Assembly (NCBI RefSeq): GCF_002750855.1
Contig: NZ_NWUC01000002.1
Span: 62,001 to 126,000, forward strand
From: Neopararhizobium haloflavum
Lineage (GTDB): Bacteria > Pseudomonadota > Alphaproteobacteria > Rhizobiales > Rhizobiaceae
Direction: 5' to 3'
DNA: 64,000 nucleotides
Numbering within the stretch: position 1 is the first letter of the stretch; each line of letters begins with the position of its first letter. This document shows, piece by piece, positions 35,398-42,687 of this stretch. Made by a program: the position numbers and the translations under genes. Under the pieces are notes generated by a model that made no database searches, was not told where the DNA came from, and was given only the letters and a program-made list of their open reading frames with translations.

Positions 35398-35853
35398 TGA
35401 CGCGTCCGTACTCGTTACAATGGCATTTCGTGTTTGCCGGAGGTTCGCATTCCACGCTTAAGGAATGAATAAGCCGCCTGATTCTCGGCGCCGGAACCAC
35501 CCTGAATCGGCGGGCGAACCGGAAACCGGCGCACCGAATGCTCATCATGGTTAACGCTCCATTTTCACCAAAGCGTCCGCGCGCCACCGTCAGGGCCAAA
35601 AAGCCTGAAAATCAGGTCTGCCCGTTCGAAATTGAGCCAAATTCGTCTCAAGTTTTGGCGCGGGCACCAACGCTTTGAGCAAGCGGGAGAGCCGATCGGT
35701 AAAATTTGAATCGAATTCGGCTCAAAAACTCCCGGCCGGATCAAATCGAAATTGGGAACTGTCGGCATAGTGTCGCGTCTATCGAACGACACCGACGGCG
35801 ATGCGCCGAACAAGGACGGTCAACGTCCGGCGAAGGGAACAAAGGACGCGGCA
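35398..35853. other. Intergenic region between divergent kinase and DUF5330 genes
   Basis: No credible gene is seen in these 456 bases. They hold a CtrA-like half-site (ATGGTTAA, 35547-35554), a small hairpin CCTGAAAATCAGG near 35604-35616, and the nested inverted repeats listed at 35632-35725. Promoters of both divergent genes must lie here. The region is more AT-rich than its neighbours. Confidence 0.5.
35632..35725. repeat. Nested inverted-repeat element
   Basis: A 14-nt arm TTGAGCCAAATTCG (35632-35645) pairs with CGAATTCGGCTCAA (35712-35725) with a single mismatch that would be a G-U pair in RNA. Inside, CTCAAG (35648-35653) can pair with CTTTGAG (35673-35679). The arrangement could be a cruciform, an operator pair, or a structured RNA 5' to the DUF5330 gene. 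Confidence 0.55.
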
Positions 35854-36318
35854 ATGGGTATCTTGGTGAAGGGCGCTTTCTGGTTTTCGGCCGTGCTTCT
35901 GACTCTGCCGATCATCGACACCTCCTCCGAGGAGACAGGCGCCGATACCGCTCCGAAAATCGAGATGACGCAAACCCTCTCCGCGCTCGCCGTTGCCGTC
36001 GCCGATATCAAGGCAATCTGCGAACGCCATCCGGACGTTTGCGAGACCGGCGGCGAGACCCTGACGGCACTCGGCCACCGTGCAAGGGACGGCGCGCGCA
36101 TCGCCTATGAATATCTCGATGCCAGCCTCGCCGACGGCGAGCCGGTCGAGACCGCAGCCGAGGGCACGGAACCGACCGATCCGGTGGCGACGGGAACCGT
36201 TGCGGGCCTTAGCGTCGAGGAAGCTATCGTGCTCGGCGAGACACTGGTTGCGGCGCATGAGCAGACTGTCGCCGCCGCAGCGTCCGCCAACGCGTCGGTC
36301 GCGGAGAATGCGCAGTAG
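35854..36318 (+). CDS. DUF5330 domain membrane protein
   Basis: The 154-residue protein has a membrane segment at about 7-22, then a conserved block ALAVAVADIKAICERHPDVC and ARDGARIAYEYLD, typical of the rhizobial DUF5330 family. An alanine-rich tail follows. The start at 35854 has AAAGGA 7 nt upstream; the open frame extends further but without a site. The function is unknown. It is 70 nt upstream of sufE. Confidence 0.85.
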   Translation: MGILVKGAFWFSAVLLTLPIIDTSSEETGADTAPKIEMTQTLSALAVAVADIKAICERHPDVCETGGETLTALGHRARDGARIAYEYLDASLADGEPVETAAEGTEPTDPVATGTVAGLSVEEAIVLGETLVAAHEQTVAAAASANASVAENAQ

Positions 36319-36388
36319 ACCGGGCTTTTTTCGTGCGTTCTGCCCCTCGATCCCCTATATCGGGCGAAAGACGGAGCGCAACTGCATT

Positions 36389-36841
36389 ATGACCCCGCTG
36401 CAACAGATCAAGGACGATTTCGCCTTCCTGGACGATTGGGAGGATCGCTATCGCTATGTCATCGAGCTCGGACGAGAGTTGGAGCCGCTCAGCGATGGCG
36501 AGCAGAACGACAGGAACAAGGTTCAGGGTTGCACCAGCCAGGTCTGGCTCGTGCACGACGCCGTGGGCAGTGGCTCTGATCCGGTATTGACGTTTCGCGG
36601 CGATTCCGATGCGCATATCGTGCGTGGTCTGGTGGCGATTGCGCTCAGTGCCTTTTCCGGTCGGCGCGCTTCTGAAATCCAAGCCTTTGACGCCGTGGGA
36701 CTGTTCAATGAGCTCGGACTCGTCGAACACCTGTCGCCGCAGCGTGCCAACGGCCTGCGCGCGATGGTGGGCAGGATCAAGCAGGATGCCGGCACCGCTC
36801 TCGAAAGTGCGGACGGGGAAGCTGCACAGCGCCGCGCCTGA
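36389..36841 (+). CDS. sufE: SufE-family cysteine desulfurase activator
   Basis: The 150-residue protein has active-site Cys48 in KVQGCTSQVWL and the family ending (FNELGLVEHLSPQRANGLRA). SufE accepts persulfide sulfur from SufS and hands it to the SUF scaffold for Fe-S cluster assembly in the cytoplasm. The suf operon itself is not in the window, so this is a detached copy, as is common in Rhizobiales. Confidence 0.93.
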   Translation: MTPLQQIKDDFAFLDDWEDRYRYVIELGRELEPLSDGEQNDRNKVQGCTSQVWLVHDAVGSGSDPVLTFRGDSDAHIVRGLVAIALSAFSGRRASEIQAFDAVGLFNELGLVEHLSPQRANGLRAMVGRIKQDAGTALESADGEAAQRRA

Positions 36842-36850
36842 CTCATCCCA

Positions 36851-37621
36851 TCAATTGCGGTAGCCATAGTGGCGGCTCAGCGCATTGAGCGCGGTGCGCA
36901 GCATCAGCTTGCCCGAACGAACGGGCCATTGGCGCTCGCGCTCCACCGTCTCCAGCCCCTTCAGAAAACAGCAGATGTCGAGGAGGACGCCCGACAATTC
37001 CGGGCCGACCGCGCCAAGGGCCGCTGATACGCGGTCACGTGCCGCGATCGCATGATCCGTCAAATCTCCAATGGCAGGGCTTTTTCCCTTCGTCGCGGAG
37101 ACCCCTGCCTCCCAGTTGGAAGAGATCCGCGGCTGGAGGGCGGCGAAGCTGAAGTCGCGCCTCAGCCGTTCGCCTGCCATGAAGGCGTCCTCGTCGAGAT
37201 AAGGGTCGCCGTCGCGTGACTTCAGGCGGGCGAGCGAGGCGAGCGGCGATTCGTTGAGATTGACGCTCACCGTCGCTTTCGCCCCCGCCACCTCTCGTGT
37301 TTCCGTGACGGTGTCGCGGTGCTGGGCGGCAAAGCATGCCTCGGCCGTCATGCTGTTCTGCGCCGCGACATGACGCTTCAGCCAGGCCTTGCCTGCCGGG
37401 GTGATCGCAACGGCGTTTTTCTTTCCTGCCGCCACGAGACCCACCCGCCTGGCGACTGTCACAACCGTCTCGGCCGCAGCGTACGCGCTGGCATCATCTC
37501 GAACGATTTCGACTTTCCCTTCTCGCGGCGCAGATGCCCTGCATGCGCCGCTGGCACAAAACTGCAAGAGCCGCGCCATGTCCTTGCGCGCCCGCGCGCC
37601 AGTCCCCCCCTCACCGGCCAT
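36851..37621 (-). CDS. DUF6456 domain protein
   Basis: The 256-residue protein has an N-terminal winged-helix-like region (about 35-85, VARRVGLVAAGKKNAVAITP) and a conserved C-terminal DUF6456 region (NLNESPLASLARLKSRDG, GERLRRDFSFAALQPRISSN, LRTALNALSRHYGY). It may bind DNA. Its start lies within the last 11 nt of the DnaA-domain gene, so the two are translationally coupled and probably work together. The function is not known. Confidence 0.83.
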   Translation of the reverse strand: MAGEGGTGARARKDMARLLQFCASGACRASAPREGKVEIVRDDASAYAAAETVVTVARRVGLVAAGKKNAVAITPAGKAWLKRHVAAQNSMTAEACFAAQHRDTVTETREVAGAKATVSVNLNESPLASLARLKSRDGDPYLDEDAFMAGERLRRDFSFAALQPRISSNWEAGVSATKGKSPAIGDLTDHAIAARDRVSAALGAVGPELSGVLLDICCFLKGLETVERERQWPVRSGKLMLRTALNALSRHYGYRN

Positions 37622-38081
37622 GGGCCTGCTCCTCGCTGACCAGCGCCGCCACGACGCGCTCGACGGCGACGAGAAAGCGGTCGTAGCCGGCATCGTCACG
37701 CCGGTCCTCCACTACATTGCAGGCGTGGCCCACCGTGGTGCGGTCCCTACCGAAGGCACGTCCGATCTGCGTCAGCGAAAGGCACAGCGTCACGTGCGCA
37801 ACATACATCGCGATCTGCCGTCGATGGACTGCGTCACGGCGACGAAGGACGCGCCCCGATCCGCGATCGCGATCGGCCGTCACATGGGTGAGGACAAAGC
37901 CCGCCAATTCATCGACGACCGTCTGTACCAGCGCGCACGCCAACCTTGCCGAACCGCTGTCACGATCGCCAGATGCAACCGGCCTCTCCGGGCTGGCGGG
38001 CGGCGATGTCTCAGCGCCCGTCGGCAAGGTCGAGATGTCCGGCCGTTTCCCGGACACCTGCGGCATGAAAACCCTCGGCAT
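37611..38081 (-). CDS. Stand-alone DnaA domain IV (origin-box binding) protein
   Basis: The 156-residue protein has a disordered proline-rich N terminus and a C-terminal helix-turn-helix: RRQIAMYVAHVTLCLSLTQI and GRAFGRDRTTVGHACNVVED. This is the DnaA domain IV signature (IAMYL..SL..IG..FGRDHTTV.HA) that reads DnaA boxes. The AAA+ ATPase domain is absent, so it cannot initiate replication alone. It could compete with or modulate DnaA, or act as a transcription factor. The start at 38081 has AGGAG 7 nt upstream, and an AT-rich TATAAT (38109-38104) lies before it. Confidence 0.85.
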   Translation of the reverse strand: MPRVFMPQVSGKRPDISTLPTGAETSPPASPERPVASGDRDSGSARLACALVQTVVDELAGFVLTHVTADRDRGSGRVLRRRDAVHRRQIAMYVAHVTLCLSLTQIGRAFGRDRTTVGHACNVVEDRRDDAGYDRFLVAVERVVAALVSEEQAHGR

Positions 38082-38243
38082 GTCAGCTCTCCTGCAAAAT
38101 AGGATTATATTCTTATAGCCAACATGCGAAGCGGGGACAAATGGTTTGGGAGAGATTGCCGCTATGCCGGGATTGCGGGGCGTCAAGCACTATCGCGCGC
38201 CGGCGATAGGATGATTTTCATGCCGCATCATCCCCGCCAAAAC

Positions 38244-38279
38244 GCAAAAAGACCCGGTCGACGATGGCGACCGGGTCTT
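38244..38279 (-). terminator. Intrinsic terminator of mucR
   Basis: A 12-bp perfect stem pairs 38249-38260 (AAGACCCGGTCG) with 38268-38279, loop of 7 nt, followed on the minus strand by TTTTTGCGTTTT. It lies 49 nt after the mucR stop. Confidence 0.88.
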
Positions 38280-38327
38280 CTCCGGATTGCTGAATGGTAT
38301 CGCGCGGTCCGGCCTTGCGGCCTCGCG

Positions 38328-38756
38328 CTACTTCGAGCGGCGCTTGCGCTTCTGCCCGAGGCCCATTTCCTTGGCGAGACGAGAGCGTGCTTCCGCGTAG
38401 GCCGGAGCGACCATCGGATAGTCGCTCTGAAGATCCCATTTGTCCCGATAGTCTTCCGGGCTGAGGTTATGATGCGTCATGAGGTGGCGCTTGAGCGACT
38501 TGAACTTCAAGCCGCACTCCAGGCAAGTGATCTGATCATCCTGGACGGAACGCTTTACCGGAACGGCAGGCTTCGGTTTCTCGATGACGACGGGTTCCTG
38601 GCGGACCGTCATGCTTCCGAGAGCGTTATGTACATCCGCGATCAGCGACGACAGTTCGCTCGTTGGAACCACATTGTTGCTGACGTATGCCGCAACAACG
38701 TCGGCCGTCAACTCGACGATCAGGTCCTTATTTTGGTTTTCTTCCGCTTCGTTCAT
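38328..38756 (-). CDS. mucR: MucR/Ros-family zinc-finger regulator
   Basis: The 142-residue protein has an N-terminal oligomerisation region and the prokaryotic C2H2 finger with Cys78, Cys81, His91 and His95/96 ([19 protein letters not shown]). It ends in a basic tail QKRKRRSK. MucR is a heterochromatin-like repressor controlling exopolysaccharide, motility and cell-cycle genes in rhizobia and Brucella. The ATG at 38756 gives the usual length with GGGG upstream; ATGs 24-27 nt further out are possible. The AT-rich upstream region with an inverted repeat fits known MucR autoregulation. Confidence 0.95.
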   Translation of the reverse strand: MNEAEENQNKDLIVELTADVVAAYVSNNVVPTSELSSLIADVHNALGSMTVRQEPVVIEKPKPAVPVKRSVQDDQITCLECGLKFKSLKRHLMTHHNLSPEDYRDKWDLQSDYPMVAPAYAEARSRLAKEMGLGQKRKRRSK

Positions 38757-39118
38757 TGAGTGCCCCAGACTTTCCATCACTAATTCGCTCGATTATGCAT
38801 CAGATTAGTCTCTTGGTCCATATCGACCAAGAACGTTCATCATCGCTGTACGCTCGACCCACATTTTGCTGGAGAAGAGACGCGTATTTGCGGTTGCCTT
38901 TTAACGGCGAAAATCGGGAAAACCACCGACCAGCAGTTGCATTTCTTTTCATACCCTAAGTATTTTCGTGTAACACTTTGGAATAAATGCGTGATCTGCT
39001 TTCTTTAAATGGCAGTTTTCGAATGAGCTGCCCCGCGCTGTCGCTCGAAAAGGCAAGGCATAAGGCCTAAGGCGTTCCGGCCCGCTTTGGAACTGTCAAA
39101 TATCACAGTCCGAATGCA
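38757..39118. other. 362-bp AT-rich region upstream of mucR
   Basis: No gene with a credible start is seen. The region lies between the mucR start and the end of mnhG and is far more AT-rich than the rest of the window, with T-runs and AATA tracts at about 38940-39010. MucR-type regulators bind such AT-rich DNA. It also holds the inverted repeat at 38812-38831. Confidence 0.5.
38812..38831. promoter_or_regulatory. Inverted repeat in the mucR promoter region
   Basis: CTTGGTC (38812-38818) and GACCAAG (38825-38831) form perfect 7-bp arms around a 6-nt centre, 56 nt upstream of the mucR ATG. The minus strand also reads TTGGTC, 17 nt, TAATCT, a possible -35/-10 pair overlapping the repeat. A regulator binding here would block that promoter. 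Confidence 0.45.
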
Positions 39119-39460
39119 TCAAAGCTTGTCCTCATCATTCGGCATCTCGTTCAATATGGTCTTGTCCGACAGTTTGTAGCCGGAAGCATAGGCTGCTTTG
39201 GCAAGAAGATGTGCCGATATTGGGGCAGTGAGCAGAAGGAAGATCACGCCGGCGATCGAACGGCTGAACGTGCCGCCATCGAGCGAATGAACGCCGAGCG
39301 CGATGAGGAGAAGGCCCGAACCCACCGTCCCGGCTTTCGAGGCCGCGTGCATGCGCGTGTAAATGTCGGGCAGGCGAACCACGCCCACTGCGGCGAGCAG
39401 AGAGAAAACCGATCCTACGACGACGATGACAGCCGTGAAGATGGCAACGACGGCTTCCAT
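39119..39460 (-). CDS. mnhG: Monovalent cation/H+ antiporter subunit G
   Basis: The 113-residue MnhG/PhaG/MrpG protein has three membrane helices and the family motif [19 protein letters not shown]. It is the last gene of the mnhABCDEFG operon, starting on the last base of mnhF. The Mrp complex exchanges Na+ or K+ for protons across the inner membrane; subunit G is a small accessory subunit. Confidence 0.95.
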   Translation of the reverse strand: MEAVVAIFTAVIVVVGSVFSLLAAVGVVRLPDIYTRMHAASKAGTVGSGLLLIALGVHSLDGGTFSRSIAGVIFLLLTAPISAHLLAKAAYASGYKLSDKTILNEMPNDEDKL

Positions 39461-39831
39461 CAGGCGTCCCCTTTCTGTTCGCCGCTCTCATGGAGCGGCT
39501 GGCTCGTATCGCGCACTTGGCCCGGCGTGCGCTCCGTCAGCGCCGCCTTGTCGCGCTTGGCGCTGACGAGGATGAAACGGGCGAAAGCGACGGTCGCCAG
39601 GAAACCGACGAGCCCGAGCGCGATCGCGATGTCGACGTAAAGGGCAAATCCGGTGAAGATGCCGATCACGGCGATATAGCCGATCGCGACGGCGACGAGC
39701 ATGTCGAGGGCCAGGACCCGGTCAGGGAGCGTCGGGCCCGCCACCACCCGATAAACGCACAGGAAGAAGGCGATGCTCAGGAGAAAGAGCGCGATGAATA
39801 TGGCCGCGTCGAGCAGGGCGAAAGCATCCAT
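39460..39831 (-). CDS. mnhF: Monovalent cation/H+ antiporter subunit F
   Basis: The 123-residue MnhF/PhaF/MrpF protein has three membrane helices with [20 protein letters not shown] and a longer than usual hydrophilic C-terminal tail. It overlaps mnhE and mnhG by one base each, so all are coupled. Confidence 0.95.
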   Translation of the reverse strand: MDAFALLDAAIFIALFLLSIAFFLCVYRVVAGPTLPDRVLALDMLVAVAIGYIAVIGIFTGFALYVDIAIALGLVGFLATVAFARFILVSAKRDKAALTERTPGQVRDTSQPLHESGEQKGDA

Positions 39832-40304
39832 CAGTGAAATGCCTCTCTGATCTTGCGTTCGAACCCGTCCTTGATGTCGCGGCGTGCGCCATCGGCATCC
39901 GACGCGTCGATCGCATGAACATAGAGCGTCTTGCGATCATCGGAGACGTCGATCGACAGCGTTCCGGGCGTCAGCGTGATCATGTTGGCGAGCATGGTGA
40001 TCTCGATATCGCTCTCGACATCGAGAGGCAGCGCGAAAATGCCCGGCTTGGCGGTCATCTTCGGCGAGGCCACCAGCACGGCGACTCGCCAGGCTGAAAG
40101 TGCAAGCTCCTTCAGGAACAAAAGCACCAGGGACAGGATGCGCCGGGTCCGGTTGTAATAGCCGGGAGTCCCGACCTGCTCACGGATCAGCGACAGCGCG
40201 AAAAGACCGAGCAGGAAGCCGAATATCAGATTGAGCAGCGAGAACGAGCCCGATACCGCTCCCCAGGCGAAAGCCAGCAGGATATTGACCAGCACGAGCA
40301 TCAT
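39831..40304 (-). CDS. mnhE: Monovalent cation/H+ antiporter subunit E
   Basis: The 157-residue MnhE/PhaE/MrpE protein has N-terminal membrane helices and the conserved [20 protein letters not shown] with a C-terminal cytoplasmic domain. The start overlaps the mnhD stop as ATGA. Subunit E is needed for assembly of the complex. Confidence 0.95.
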   Translation of the reverse strand: MMLVLVNILLAFAWGAVSGSFSLLNLIFGFLLGLFALSLIREQVGTPGYYNRTRRILSLVLLFLKELALSAWRVAVLVASPKMTAKPGIFALPLDVESDIEITMLANMITLTPGTLSIDVSDDRKTLYVHAIDASDADGARRDIKDGFERKIREAFH

Positions 40305-41878
40305 TGGGCCGCCTCCGGAAACACCGACTGGATGTATGAGCCGGGATCAAGCAATTGCTCGGCAGACCGTTCCGTCAACACCAGCAGCGGTTCGGGATAG
40401 AGCCCGAAGACGGCCGTCAGCGCGACAAGGCCGATCAGCGGCAGATAAGTCGCGCTCGGCCGCAAGGTCGCCGTAGGGATCATCATTGGCGACTCCGGCG
40501 GCGTCGTGTCGGCAGGCTTCCAGTATGCGTGGGCCCAGACACGACCCACGGCGATCGTCGTCAGGAAGCCCGTCACCAGGATGGATGCCGCCAGCCACCA
40601 GATTCCCGCATCGAGCGAGGCCTTCACCAGAACGGCCTTCGGCCAGAAGCCGGAGAATGGTGGAAGTCCCGACACCGACAGAAACAACACGAGCGAGATG
40701 GCCGCGAACAGGACGTGGCTGCGGTATATACCGCCCAGTTGCGCGATCGAGAACGAGCGCCCGATCCGCGCCGCCATGCCGGCAGCCATGTAGAGCGCCG
40801 TCATGACGATGATCGAGTGCAACGCATAGAAGATCGACCCGGAAAGGCCGAGCGGCGTTGCAAGCGCTATGCCTGCCAGCATCACGCCGATGCCTGAGAC
40901 GACGAGATAGCCGAGCAGCCTGCGATAGTCCGTCTGAGCCAGAGCCCCGAGCGTGCCGAGGATCATGGTGACCACCGCCACGATGGCGATGAGCGTCGCC
41001 AGTTCGTCGCGCTGCTCCGGGAAAAGCATGATCATCGTTCTCAGGAGGGCGTAGATGCCGACCTTTGTCAGAAGACCGGCGAAGAGCGCCGAGACCACGA
41101 CCTTCGGCGTGTGGTAGGAAGCCGGCAGCCAGAAGGCGACCGGGAAGGCAGCCGCCTTCATCCCGAAGGCCAGCAGATAGAGCGCTGCCAGCGTATAGAG
41201 CGGTGCCGTCGCCCCCATCTCCCGAGCCTGCAGCGCGATGTCGGCCATGTTGAGCGTGCCGAAGATGCCGTAGAGGAATCCCGTGGCAATCAGGAAGATC
41301 GTCGTCGCAACGAGGTTCAGCAACGCGTATTTCGTCGCGCCGTCCAGTTGCTGGCGTTCCGAGCCGAGTATCTGCAGTCCGAAGGAGGCGATCAGCAGCA
41401 CCTCGAACCAGACGTAGAGATTGAAGATGTCGCCGGTGACAAACGCGCCGATGACACCCGCCATCATCAGGAAAAGCAGCGGATAGAAGCCATAGCGCCG
41501 CCCGGTCTTGTCGACATCCTGTGCCGCGTAAAGGCCGCAGGCCAGCGCGACCAGCGAGGCGGTGAAGGCGAGGATGGCGCCGAGAATGTCGACGGAGAAC
41601 GAGATGCCGAACGGCGGCAGCCATCGCCCCATGGTCACGGTGACGGTGCCGCCGGAAAGGACGTGAACCAGAAGGCCGGCCGTCATCGCGACGAGCGCTA
41701 GCAGACCGAAAACGGCCAGGCGCGGCTGAAGCTTGACGTATTTGCGCAGCATCATCAGCCCCGCGCCGGCCATGAGGCAGTAGGCGACCGGCGCGATCAC
41801 GAGCCAGTCGGCCAGCGGCGCCTCGGCAACCACCATGGCCTGCGAAATATCCACTGCTGCTCCGGAAGGTGCGGCCAT
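40301..41878 (-). CDS. mnhD: Monovalent cation/H+ antiporter subunit D
   Basis: The 525-residue polytopic protein of the NuoL/M/N-like antiporter family has about 14 membrane helices. Motifs include GDIFNLYVWFEVLLIASFGL, FGMKAAAFPVAFWLPASYHT and SGLPPFSGFWPKAVLVKASL. It is one of the two proton/cation-translocating subunits. An alternative start about 27 nt downstream is possible. Confidence 0.95.
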   Translation of the reverse strand: MAAPSGAAVDISQAMVVAEAPLADWLVIAPVAYCLMAGAGLMMLRKYVKLQPRLAVFGLLALVAMTAGLLVHVLSGGTVTVTMGRWLPPFGISFSVDILGAILAFTASLVALACGLYAAQDVDKTGRRYGFYPLLFLMMAGVIGAFVTGDIFNLYVWFEVLLIASFGLQILGSERQQLDGATKYALLNLVATTIFLIATGFLYGIFGTLNMADIALQAREMGATAPLYTLAALYLLAFGMKAAAFPVAFWLPASYHTPKVVVSALFAGLLTKVGIYALLRTMIMLFPEQRDELATLIAIVAVVTMILGTLGALAQTDYRRLLGYLVVSGIGVMLAGIALATPLGLSGSIFYALHSIIVMTALYMAAGMAARIGRSFSIAQLGGIYRSHVLFAAISLVLFLSVSGLPPFSGFWPKAVLVKASLDAGIWWLAASILVTGFLTTIAVGRVWAHAYWKPADTTPPESPMMIPTATLRPSATYLPLIGLVALTAVFGLYPEPLLVLTERSAEQLLDPGSYIQSVFPEAAQ

Positions 41879-41887
41879 CGATTGCTC

Positions 41888-42265
41888 CTAGTAGCCGAGC
41901 GGCGGAAGAGGGTCATCCTTCGGCTCGGCAAGCCGCATTTCGCGCGAATCGTCAGTGTCGAGTTCTTGGTAGGCACGAAAGCCGAGCACTAGGAGAAACG
42001 CGAAGAAGGAGAACGAGATCACGATCGCCGTCAGGATCAGGGCCTGGGGCAACGGGTTCGCCGTCGCGATCTCCGGCACATCGAGCGCGGCCGGAATGAT
42101 CGGCGGCACGTCGCGCGTCAGCCGGCCGGCCGTGAATATCAGAAGGTTGACGGCATTGCCGAAGATCATCACGCCCATCAGGATGCGGATCGTATGGCGC
42201 GACATCATCAGATAAATCGCCACGGTAAAAAGAGCGCCGACGAAGACGGCGAGGATCGGCTCCAT
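41888..42265 (-). CDS. mnhC: Monovalent cation/H+ antiporter subunit C
   Basis: The 125-residue NuoK-like protein begins [20 protein letters not shown], has three membrane helices and contains DPLPQALILTAIVISFSFFA with Asn in place of the first Asp (ANPLPQALILTAIVI). The ATG shares one base with the mnhB stop. The C-terminal extension DSREMRLAEPKDD is cytoplasmic. Confidence 0.95.
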   Translation of the reverse strand: MEPILAVFVGALFTVAIYLMMSRHTIRILMGVMIFGNAVNLLIFTAGRLTRDVPPIIPAALDVPEIATANPLPQALILTAIVISFSFFAFLLVLGFRAYQELDTDDSREMRLAEPKDDPLPPLGY

Positions 42266-42684
42266 CAGATTTCGTCCCTTTCTTCCAGTGCCAGCGCCAC
42301 CGACGTGATCGTGCCGACAACTGCGAAATAGACTCCGATGTCGAAGAAGAGGACGGTCGACAAGGCGACTTCGACACCCAGAATGTTGGGATAGACCCAC
42401 AGTCCCGTCATGAAAGGCACGCCGAAGAAGATCGAGATCATGCCGGCTGCGCCGCCCAGCATCACGCCGAACGAAGCGATGTTCATGGGATGGAAATAGA
42501 TGGCGCGACGAACCGGCGTCACACCGCAGGCGATGCCGTAGATGGCCAGCGCAGAGGCAGCGATAAGGCCGCCGATGAAGCCGCCGCCGGGCTCGTTATG
42601 GCCACGCAGGAGCACGAAGATCGAGAAGACCACCATGAGGGCGGACAGGAACGGCGCGACCGTGCGGAAGATCAGTGTCTGCAT
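42265..42684 (-). CDS. mnhB: Monovalent cation/H+ antiporter subunit B
   Basis: The 139-residue MnhB/MrpB protein has four membrane helices and the motif [20 protein letters not shown]. It lies 3 nt behind mnhA. In this organism A and B are separate genes rather than a fused PhaAB. Confidence 0.94.
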   Translation of the reverse strand: MQTLIFRTVAPFLSALMVVFSIFVLLRGHNEPGGGFIGGLIAASALAIYGIACGVTPVRRAIYFHPMNIASFGVMLGGAAGMISIFFGVPFMTGLWVYPNILGVEVALSTVLFFDIGVYFAVVGTITSVALALEERDEI

Positions 42685-42687
42685 GGA

